From: Flavobacteriales bacterium
GTDB lineage: Bacteria; Bacteroidota; Bacteroidia; Flavobacteriales; UBA7430
NCBI GenBank assembly: GCA_024959975.1
Contig: JANXFM010000136.1
Span: 1-12,670, forward strand
Direction: 5' to 3'
Length of the DNA stretch: 12,670 nucleotides
Shown: positions 7,220-12,670 of the stretch, in pieces
Layout: each line of letters begins with the position of its first letter
How positions within the stretch are numbered: position 1 is the first letter of the stretch
The notes under the pieces: model-generated
Databases searched by the model: none
Told to the model about the DNA's origin: nothing
What the model saw: the letters and a program-made list of their open reading frames with translations, nothing else
Position numbers and translations under genes: made by a program

Positions 7220-7227
7220 ATCTTTGC
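7220..7227 (+). promoter_or_regulatory. Promoter -7 box of rpsO
   Basis: TATCTTTG is an exact TAnnTTTG match, identical to the box at the B12 riboswitch. It predicts a start near 7231 and a leader of about 40 bases before the S15 gene. I see no strong -33 element. Confidence 0.6.
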
Positions 7228-7272
7228 AGCTCATTTTTTTACATACATAACTAACATTAAATCAATTTAGGC

Positions 7273-7542
7273 ATGTACCTTACATCTGAAAAGAAACAAG
7301 AGTTTTTCAAAACTCACGGAAAAAGCGAAAAAGACACAGGGTCTCCAGAAGGACAAATTGCACTTTTTACATTCCGTATCGCTCACTTAACTGAGCACTT
7401 AAAAAACAATAAAAAAGATTACGGAACTCAACGTTCACTTGTCGCTTTAGTAAGTAAAAGAAGAAAACTTCTTAACTACTTAATTAAAATTGACATTATG
7501 CGTTACAGAAGTATCGTAAAAGAACTTGGATTAAGAAAATAA
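7273..7542 (+). CDS. rpsO: 30S ribosomal protein S15
   Basis: This is an 89-residue protein, the standard S15 length. It is a primary 16S rRNA-binding protein of the central domain of the 30S subunit. Recognisable stretches are the DTGSPEGQIALFTFRI region (21-36) and HLTEHLKNNKKDYGTQRSL, with the S15 signature helix VSKRRKLLNYLIK and the YRSIVKELGLRK end. The charged start (MYLTSEKKQEFFK) and the AGG-containing sequence just upstream support the chosen ATG. It has its own promoter box and an intrinsic terminator, and lies ahead of pnp as in many bacteria. In several species S15 represses its own mRNA through the 5' leader. Whether this 40-base leader does so is not visible. Confidence 0.97.
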   Translation: MYLTSEKKQEFFKTHGKSEKDTGSPEGQIALFTFRIAHLTEHLKNNKKDYGTQRSLVALVSKRRKLLNYLIKIDIMRYRSIVKELGLRK

Positions 7543-7559
7543 TCTTTCCAAACACTCTT

Positions 7560-7590
7560 AAAAGGCAATCATAGCATTGCCTTTTTTGGT
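7560..7590 (+). terminator. Intrinsic terminator after rpsO
   Basis: AAAAGGCAAT (7560-7569) pairs perfectly with ATTGCCTTTT (7576-7585) around a CATAGC loop, running into a T-tract. It sits 18 bases after the S15 stop and should separate rpsO from pnp at least partly. Confidence 0.88.
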
Positions 7591-7718
7591 TTTTATAAGA
7601 TCGCTTTTGGCAATCAGAATTTTTCAAAAAATTTAACCAATTCTTATAAAATCCATAGGTGTAAACCCTTAAAGTAAACCCAAGCCTGATTGTTAAAAGC
7701 GCTAATAAATATTGTATT

Positions 7719-9857
7719 ATGATCCCACAAGGACTTAAACAAACCATCGACTTAGGCGATGGAAGAACAATCGAGATCGAAACAGGTCGCTTAGCGAAAC
7801 AAGCTGACGGATCTGTAGTTGTACGTATGGGTGAAACCATGCTACTTGCAACAGTGGTTTCCAGTAAAGGCGCTAAAGAAGGAGTTAATTTCCTTCCTTT
7901 AACTGTTGATTATCGCGAAAAATTTGCTGCCGACGGTCGTTACCCAGGTGGTTTCTTGAAAAGAGAGGCTCGTCCTTCAGACCAGGAAATTTTAGTTATG
8001 CGTTTAGTTGACCGCGTTTTACGTCCACTATTCCCTTCTGATTATCACGCAGAAACTCAATTGATGATTCAATTGATGTCTTACGATAAAAACTGTATGC
8101 CTGATGCACTTGCAGGTTTAGCTGCTTCGGCTTGTTTATCACTCTCTGATATTCCTTTCGAAGGACCTATTTCTGAAGTACGTGTTGCACGTGTTGACGG
8201 ACAATACATCGTAAACCCTAACCCGGAGCAATTAGAAGCTGCAGACATCGACCTTATGGTTGGTGCATCTATGGATAGCGTTGCCATGGTAGAGGGTGAA
8301 ATGGATGAAGTTAGTGAAGCTGAAATGATCGAAGCGATCAAAGTAGCTCACGAAGCGATAAAAGTTCAATGTACTGCACAGCTTGAATTAGCAAAAGCTT
8401 TTAAAGTGGGTGCAAAAAGAGAATACTGTCACGAAGAAGCTGATGATCTAGATCTATTAGCTCAAGTGAAAGAAGCTTGTTACGACAAGTCTTATGCTGT
8501 TGCCAAAAGTGGTAACCCGGACAAACATGCTCGTAAAGAAGCTTTTGGCGAAATTAAAGAAACTTTCCTTGAAACCTTAAGTGAAGAAGATCGTCAGGAA
8601 AAAGCTTTCCTATTAGGAAAATACATTCACCAAGTAGAAAAAGATGCTGTAAGGGATGCTGTTCTTAACGAAGGTATTCGTCTAGATGGTAGAGCTACTA
8701 CAGACATTCGCCCTATCTGGAGTGAAATTGACTATTTACCAAGCGTTCATGGTTCTGCCCTATTTACTCGTGGTGAAACACAATCTTTGTCTACAGTTAC
8801 TTTAGGTACGGCATTAGATGTAAACAGAATTGACAATGTGACTTTCCAGGGATCAGAGAAATTCTACTTACACTACAATTTCCCTCCATTCTCTACCGGA
8901 GAGGCTCGCCCGATTCGTGGAGTAAGCCGTAGAGAAATTGGTCATGGTAACCTAGCTCAAAGAGCTCTCAAAGGAATGATTCCTGAAGAGAACCCATACA
9001 CAATCCGTATCGTTTCAGAAATTTTAGAATCGAATGGTTCTTCTTCTATGGCAACAGTTTGTGCGGGTACACTTGCTCTTATGGATGCCGGTGTACAAAT
9101 GACCAGACCAGTTTCAGGTATTGCTATGGGATTAATTACAGATGAGGAAACAGGTAAATTTGCTGTTCTTTCTGACATCTTAGGTGATGAAGATCACTTA
9201 GGTGATATGGACTTTAAGGTTACAGGTACTGAAAAAGGTATTACAGCCTGTCAAATGGACATTAAAGTGAAAGGATTGTCTTACGATATCCTAACACAAG
9301 CCTTAGAACAATCTAAAGGTGGTAGAATGCACATCTTAGGAGAAATTCTTAAAACGATTGACACACCAAGAACTGACCTTAAACCTCATGCTCCAAGAAT
9401 TGAGATCCTTCAGGTTGCCAAAGATTGTATTGGTGGTATTATCGGACCAGGTGGTAAAATTATTCAAAAACTACAATTGGATACAGATACAACAATTACC
9501 ATCGAAGAAATTGACGGACTCGGTAAAGTTGAGATCTTAGGTACGAACAAAGAAGGCATGGATGCTGCGATTGCTAAAATTAAAGAAATCGCATTTATGC
9601 CTACTGTAGGTGAAGAGTACGATGGTCGTGTAAAAAACATACAAGCTTATGGTGCATTTGTTGAAATTGCTCCGGGTAAAGATGGTTTATTACACATTTC
9701 AGAAATCGACCACAAACGCATCAACAATGTTGAAGATGTATTAAAAGTTGACGATCCTGTAAAGGTGAAGATTATTGATATTGATGCTAAAACAGGTAAG
9801 ATGAAATTTTCTAGAAAAGTTTTATTACCAAAACCTGAAGCTAAACCAGTAGAATAA
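7719..9857 (+). CDS. pnp: Polyribonucleotide nucleotidyltransferase (PNPase)
   Basis: This 712-residue enzyme degrades RNA 3' to 5' by phosphorolysis, releasing nucleoside diphosphates, and is a main component of mRNA turnover. All domains are present in order. First comes RNase PH-like core 1 (about 10-140, GRYPGGFLKREARPSDQEIL), then an all-helical linker (about 240-315). Core 2 follows (about 322-545), with FTRGETQ at 349-355, the phosphate-binding SSSMATVCAG (441-450) and GDEDHLGDMDFKVTG, whose D492, D498 and K500 match the catalytic residues of E. coli PNPase. A KH domain with GGIIGPGGK (572-580) and an S1 domain (about 630-700, YDGRVKNIQAYGAFVEI) complete it. There is no Shine-Dalgarno site and no consensus promoter box in the 176-base gap after rpsO, so expression may come from rpsO read-through or a divergent promoter. 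Confidence 0.97.
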   Translation: MIPQGLKQTIDLGDGRTIEIETGRLAKQADGSVVVRMGETMLLATVVSSKGAKEGVNFLPLTVDYREKFAADGRYPGGFLKREARPSDQEILVMRLVDRVLRPLFPSDYHAETQLMIQLMSYDKNCMPDALAGLAASACLSLSDIPFEGPISEVRVARVDGQYIVNPNPEQLEAADIDLMVGASMDSVAMVEGEMDEVSEAEMIEAIKVAHEAIKVQCTAQLELAKAFKVGAKREYCHEEADDLDLLAQVKEACYDKSYAVAKSGNPDKHARKEAFGEIKETFLETLSEEDRQEKAFLLGKYIHQVEKDAVRDAVLNEGIRLDGRATTDIRPIWSEIDYLPSVHGSALFTRGETQSLSTVTLGTALDVNRIDNVTFQGSEKFYLHYNFPPFSTGEARPIRGVSRREIGHGNLAQRALKGMIPEENPYTIRIVSEILESNGSSSMATVCAGTLALMDAGVQMTRPVSGIAMGLITDEETGKFAVLSDILGDEDHLGDMDFKVTGTEKGITACQMDIKVKGLSYDILTQALEQSKGGRMHILGEILKTIDTPRTDLKPHAPRIEILQVAKDCIGGIIGPGGKIIQKLQLDTDTTITIEEIDGLGKVEILGTNKEGMDAAIAKIKEIAFMPTVGEEYDGRVKNIQAYGAFVEIAPGKDGLLHISEIDHKRINNVEDVLKVDDPVKVKIIDIDAKTGKMKFSRKVLLPKPEAKPVE

Positions 9858-9877
9858 TTTCTATTTATTTTTCATAC

Positions 9878-9906
9878 AAATCCCCCGAGAAATCGGGGGA
9901 TTTTTT
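9878..9906 (+). terminator. Intrinsic terminator after pnp
   Basis: AAATCCCCCGA (9878-9888) and TCGGGGGATTT (9893-9903) form a perfect stem with a GAAA tetraloop, followed by more T. This is one of the strongest hairpins in the window. It ends only about 12 bases before the uridine kinase ATG. Confidence 0.93.
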
Positions 9907-9917
9907 ATTTTTAGATA

Positions 9918-10535
9918 ATGTATTCGGAAACAATCATCATCGGTATTACCGGCGCTAGTGGGTCTGGAAAAACCACCTTTTCCAAAAAGCTAATTTCTTC
10001 ACTTCCCAAGGAACATGTTTTACTTATTAGTCAGGATTCTTACTATAAAGATTTAAGTCATTTAACTTCTGAAGAAAGAGCTTCTCAAAACTTCGACCAC
10101 CCTGACGCACTAGATCTCGATTTACTACAACAACAACTAATCGCATTAAAAGAAGGTAAAAACATTCTGCAACCCATTTACGACTTTAACACACATTGCC
10201 GTTTAAATAATAAGGTACAGATTCATCCAAAAAAAATTATTATTGTTGAAGGCACCTTAATATTGTATCAAACCAACTTGCATAAGTTATATGATATTAC
10301 AATTTACCTCGACCTGGATCAAAAAACTTGTCTGGAACGTAGAATTAAACGAGACATGACTGAACGTGGGAGGTCAAAAGAAAATATAATAAAACAATAT
10401 AATAAATCGGTAAAACCTATGTTTAAAACCTTCATCTATCCAAATAAACAAACAGCTCAAATCATCATCCCCGGAGCAAACAACAATGAATTTACAGCCC
10501 TTATTTTAAAGAAAATAAAAAATAGTTTACAATAA
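9918..10535 (+). CDS. udk: Uridine kinase (uridine/cytidine kinase)
   Basis: This 205-residue P-loop kinase would phosphorylate uridine and cytidine to UMP and CMP in pyrimidine salvage. The Walker A loop is GASGSGKTT (12-20). Next come the QDSYYKDL (39-46) and NFDHPDALD (58-66) motifs that shape the nucleoside pocket, the PIYDFNTHCR element (86-95), VEGTLIL (110-116) as the Walker B-like strand, and the lid RRIKRDMTERGRS (141-153). The length matches Udk (about 205-215 residues). Phosphoribulokinase is a fold relative, but the nucleoside-site motifs favour Udk. The gene begins about 12 bases after the pnp terminator with no TAnnTTTG box in between, so its transcription source is unclear. It lies between pnp and rpoD, which I recall as directly adjacent in many Bacteroidota. 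Confidence 0.93.
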   Translation: MYSETIIIGITGASGSGKTTFSKKLISSLPKEHVLLISQDSYYKDLSHLTSEERASQNFDHPDALDLDLLQQQLIALKEGKNILQPIYDFNTHCRLNNKVQIHPKKIIIVEGTLILYQTNLHKLYDITIYLDLDQKTCLERRIKRDMTERGRSKENIIKQYNKSVKPMFKTFIYPNKQTAQIIIPGANNNEFTALILKKIKNSLQ

Positions 10536-10566
10536 ATGTAACCCTTAATACTCTCTACTCGTATAA

Positions 10567-10573
10567 TAGCTTG
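10567..10573 (+). promoter_or_regulatory. Possible rpoD promoter box
   Basis: In the 64-base gap after udk, GTATAATAGCTTG holds TAGCTTG, a one-base-shorter version of TAnnTTTG. It also contains a TATAAT, which is less meaningful in this phylum. Start would fall near 10577. No terminator separates udk from rpoD, so cotranscription is equally likely. Confidence 0.25.
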
Positions 10574-10599
10574 TATCAAATTAATTTAAATCGTCGCAT

Positions 10600-11463
10600 A
10601 TGCGCCAACTTAAGATTACCAAGCAGGTAACCAATCGTGAAACTGCATCACTTGATAAATACCTACAAGAAATAGGTAAGGTAGATCTAATTACCGCCGA
10701 AGAAGAAGTTGAATTAGCTCAACGTATTCGAGAAGGAGATCAGATTGCTTTAGAAAAATTAACTAAAGCTAACCTTCGTTTTGTTGTATCGGTTGCTAAA
10801 CAATACCAAAATCAAGGTCTTTCATTACCCGATTTAATTAATGAAGGTAATTTAGGTTTAATTAAAGCTGCACAACGTTTTGATGAAACTCGTGGATTTA
10901 AATTCATCTCTTATGCTGTATGGTGGATCCGTCAATCTATACTTCAAGCATTGGCCGAACAATCGCGTATTGTCCGTCTTCCATTAAACAAAATTGGATC
11001 TATTAATAAAATTAATAAGGCTTACGCTTCTATTGAACAGGAAGAAGAACGTGCACCTTCAGCTTCTGAAATTGCAACTTTCCTTGATATGAGTGAGTCT
11101 GACGTGAAGGAATCACAAAGAAATTCAGGACGTCACGTATCAATGGATGCCCCATTGGTTGAAGGAGAAGACTCTAACCTGTACGACGTATTGCGTTCTG
11201 GTGAAAGTCCTAACCCGGATAGAGAATTACTTAACGCTTCTCTTAGCATAGAAATTGAAAGAGCTTTGGAAACACTTACACCTAGAGAAGCTGATGTTGT
11301 CAGACTTTACTTTGGTTTAGAAAACAAGCAATCATTAACGCTTGAAGAAATTGGTGAACGTTTTGACCTGACCAGAGAAAGAGTTCGTCAGATAAAAGAA
11401 AAAGCCATTCGAAGACTCAAACACGCTTCAAGAAGTAAAATTTTGAAAACATACTTAGGATAA
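10600..11463 (+). CDS. rpoD: Primary (housekeeping) RNA polymerase sigma factor, RpoD/SigA family
   Basis: This 287-residue sigma-70 factor is the size of the Bacteroidota primary sigma, which lacks the long region 1.1 and non-conserved insert of E. coli RpoD. Region 1.2 is at about 16-47 (SLDKYLQEIGKVDLIT). Region 2 is at about 50-122, with RFVVSVAKQYQNQGLSLPDLINEGN (60-84) and the -10-reading helix FKFISYAVWWIRQSI (100-114). Region 3 covers about 128-200, and region 4 about 215-287 with the helix-turn-helix LTLEEIGERFDLTRERVRQ (246-264). It directs RNA polymerase to housekeeping promoters, including the TAnnTTTG boxes seen in this window. The stop codon is built into the stem of the following terminator. 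The ATG has no Shine-Dalgarno site. Confidence 0.95.
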   Translation: MRQLKITKQVTNRETASLDKYLQEIGKVDLITAEEEVELAQRIREGDQIALEKLTKANLRFVVSVAKQYQNQGLSLPDLINEGNLGLIKAAQRFDETRGFKFISYAVWWIRQSILQALAEQSRIVRLPLNKIGSINKINKAYASIEQEEERAPSASEIATFLDMSESDVKESQRNSGRHVSMDAPLVEGEDSNLYDVLRSGESPNPDRELLNASLSIEIERALETLTPREADVVRLYFGLENKQSLTLEEIGERFDLTRERVRQIKEKAIRRLKHASRSKILKTYLG

Positions 11464-11486
11464 GAAGGCTTGCGCCTTCTTTTTTT
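11462..11486 (+). terminator. Intrinsic terminator overlapping the rpoD stop codon
   Basis: AAGAAGGC (11462-11469) pairs perfectly with GCCTTCTT (11474-11481) around a TTGC loop and continues in Ts to 11486. The first two As belong to the TAA stop of rpoD, so a terminating ribosome would cover the 5' arm. The rpe ATG is 13 bases after the T-tract. Confidence 0.9.
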
Positions 11487-11499
11487 ATAAATAGAAAAT

Positions 11500-12150
11500 A
11501 TGTCACATTTAATTGCTCCTTCCGTTTTAGCAGCCGACTTTGCAAACATCCAGCGCGACTTCGAAATGATTAACAAATCTGAAGCTGATTGGTTTCACAT
11601 CGATGTTATGGATGGAGTTTTTGTCCCTAACATTTCTTTTGGGATGCCTGTAATTTCTGCAATGAAAAAGCATGCTAAAAAACCTTTAGATGTTCACCTG
11701 ATGATTGTAAACCCAGACCAATACATCGGTACATTCAAAAAAATTGGTGCAGACATTCTAACCGTACACTACGAAGCTTGCACGCACTTACACAGAACAC
11801 TTCAGGCTATAAAAGCTGAAGACATGAAAGCTGGAGTCGCTTTAAATCCACACACACCTGTTCACCTGTTAGAAGATATTATCAACGACATAGACCTTGT
11901 GTGCATCATGTCTGTAAATCCTGGTTTTGGTGGGCAATCATTTATTGAAAATACGTACGACAAAGTAAAACAACTAAAAGAACTCATTAACAAAAAAGGA
12001 GCTTCTACATTAATTGAAATTGATGGTGGAGTAAATATCCACAATGCAAAAGCTCTTATAGATGCCGGAGCTGATGTTCTTGTTGCCGGAAGTTTTGTAT
12101 TTAAATCAGACAAACCGGAAGTAACCATTCAGGAACTAAAATCTGTCTAA
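11500..12150 (+). CDS. rpe: Ribulose-phosphate 3-epimerase
   Basis: This 216-residue TIM-barrel enzyme interconverts ribulose 5-phosphate and xylulose 5-phosphate in the non-oxidative pentose phosphate pathway. The family signatures are complete. IAPSVLAADFA (5-15) carries S8, WFHIDVMDGVFVPN (31-44) has metal ligands H33 and D35, DVHLMI (64-69) has H66, and IMSVNPGFGGQSFI (136-149) is the flexible loop. LIEIDGGVN (171-179) has D175, which with D35 forms the acid-base pair, and DVLVAGSFVF (192-201) is the phosphate site. Length is normal. It sits directly behind the rpoD terminator with no visible promoter box of its own. Confidence 0.97.
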   Translation: MSHLIAPSVLAADFANIQRDFEMINKSEADWFHIDVMDGVFVPNISFGMPVISAMKKHAKKPLDVHLMIVNPDQYIGTFKKIGADILTVHYEACTHLHRTLQAIKAEDMKAGVALNPHTPVHLLEDIINDIDLVCIMSVNPGFGGQSFIENTYDKVKQLKELINKKGASTLIEIDGGVNIHNAKALIDAGADVLVAGSFVFKSDKPEVTIQELKSV

Positions 12151-12248
12151 TCTATCTACAAAAAAATCAATTTCCAGACAGATCAAATTACGAGAATGTG
12201 TACACTTTACATGATCTAAAAAAATTACAACTAAATTTACTATTGAAT

Positions 12249-12275
12249 AAAAAAACTGGCGATGCCGGTTTTTTT
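12249..12275 (+). terminator. Intrinsic terminator downstream of rpe
   Basis: AAAAAAACTGGC and GCCGGTTTTTTT pair around a GAT loop, with one T-G wobble. The A-tract before and T-tract after would let it act on both strands. It lies about 100 bases after the rpe stop and insulates aceA. Confidence 0.87.
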
Positions 12276-12437
12276 ATTATAATACCTCTCCTAATCATCA
12301 ACTCCTAAGGCTCCAAATAGAATAACAAAAGCTTAAAACAAATAAATCACCACAAAAAATTTATACACTAAAACCCACATTAACAACTTATTACAAATAG
12401 ACATATACCTAATATTTAAAATACATACATCTACGTA

Positions 12438-12466
12438 TTGATTTATTAAATTATTTATACACTTTG
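12438..12466 (+). promoter_or_regulatory. Probable aceA promoter
   Basis: TTG at 12438-12440 and TACACTTTG at 12458-12466 are spaced 17 bases apart. The second element is TAnnTTTG with one additional base. Start would be near 12470, leaving a leader of about 34 bases. The TTTATACACT repeat overlaps the -7 box, which could place regulator contacts there; this is speculation. Confidence 0.4.
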
Positions 12467-12503
12467 GCGATGTCAAATTTATTAACCTTATAAACATTTA
12501 GAA

Positions 12504-12670
12504 ATGGGAAAAGAAATTAAAACTTTAAGTGATTTTTGGAAATCAGAACGTTGGAGCCAAACAACAAGACCTTACACAAAGGAAGATGTTACTAAATTAA
12601 GTCCTTCTTATGTGGTAGATGATTACACTTTAGCAAATTACAAATCCAAAGAGTTCTGGAATATGCTAAA
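12504..12670 (+). CDS. aceA: Isocitrate lyase (partial, N-terminus only)
   Basis: Fifty-five complete codons are visible before the window ends. The translated start contains SDFWKSERWSQTTRPYTKED (residues 9-28), matching the isocitrate lyase N-terminus, where a tryptophan-containing stretch precedes (T/S)RPY(S/T)xEDV. It then continues with DDYTLANYKSKEFWNML, equivalent to the family's TLAxxxAxxxW segment. The catalytic KKCGH loop lies beyond the edge and cannot be checked. Isocitrate lyase splits isocitrate to succinate and glyoxylate in the glyoxylate shunt, used for growth on acetate or fatty acids, so the organism probably respires. It has its own promoter and is separated from rpe by a terminator. 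Confidence 0.85.
   Translation, partial: MGKEIKTLSDFWKSERWSQTTRPYTKEDVTKLSPSYVVDDYTLANYKSKEFWNML

Larger units (their letters stand above)
12151..12503. other. Intergenic region between rpe and aceA (353 bases, very AT-rich)
   Basis: No open frame with recognisable protein character and no RNA gene is visible here. Identified contents are an intrinsic terminator (12249-12275) and a probable aceA promoter (12438-12466). An 8-base palindrome GTGTACAC lies at 12198-12205, between AGATCA (12180-12185) and TGATCT (12212-12217). TTTATACACT occurs twice, at 12360-12369 and 12454-12463, the second copy overlapping the promoter. Between 12281 and 12437 I see nothing else than A/T-rich sequence. Confidence 0.6.

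Noticed and set aside
7564..7616. Direct repeat GGCAATCA (7564-7571, 7609-7616) allowing an alternative pairing with the rpsO terminator arm
   Set aside because: The alternative is only six pairs with a 27-base loop and forms after the terminator, so a regulatory role is unlikely.
8081..8341. Minus-strand open frames within pnp (also 8957-9178)
   Set aside because: They are shadows of the strongly conserved PNPase frame, with no promoter or recognisable product.
11862..12128. Minus-strand open frame within rpe
   Set aside because: It is antisense to catalytic motifs of the epimerase, with no independent evidence.
1..12670. A novel defence, mobile or biosynthetic system
   Set aside because: Every substantial frame belongs to a known housekeeping or transport family. 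There are no transposase, integrase, phage, toxin-antitoxin or CRISPR features, and no composition break apart from the small GC-rich repeat at 1928-1967.

Overview
The window reads as core chromosome of a member of the Bacteroidota, probably a free-living, possibly marine, Bacteroidales/Marinilabiliales-type organism. The evidence is the family signatures and the promoters. There is a TamL-type lipoprotein version of TamA, a 287-residue primary sigma factor lacking region 1.1, and repeated matches to the Bacteroidota -7 promoter box TAnnTTTG. Shine-Dalgarno sites are poor, the DNA is AT-rich, and the rpsO-pnp-(udk)-rpoD order is close to one I recall from this phylum. The finer taxonomic placement is inference.

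Left part (1-2716, minus strand). A BtuB-like TonB-dependent receptor runs off the left edge. It is preceded by a clear cobalamin riboswitch, with a -7 promoter box sitting where transcription should begin, so this is the front of a vitamin B12-repressed uptake locus. Next is a GC-rich palindromic repeat, then a SpoU/TrmH-family RNA 2'-O-methyltransferase.

Middle (2894-7201, plus strand). tamL, an outer-membrane assembly lipoprotein, appears to start at TTG. It is followed by class II fructose-bisphosphate aldolase (fbaA), which overlaps accD (acetyl-CoA carboxylase carboxyltransferase beta) by 14 bases. That pair joins lower glycolysis to the first step of fatty-acid synthesis.

Right part (7273-12670, plus strand). 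This is an information-processing and central-metabolism row: rpsO (S15), pnp (PNPase), udk (uridine kinase), rpoD (primary sigma factor), rpe (ribulose-phosphate 3-epimerase) and the first 55 codons of aceA (isocitrate lyase). Strong intrinsic terminators follow rpsO, pnp, rpoD and rpe. Those after pnp and rpoD leave only about a dozen bases before the next start codon, which leaves little room for a conventional promoter.

All genes are recognisable and intact apart from the two cut by the window edges. I see no mobile element, phage, CRISPR, tRNA or rRNA. I found no undescribed multigene system; the points worth a second look are regulatory (riboswitch platform, terminator placement, the TTG start, dispersed repeats).
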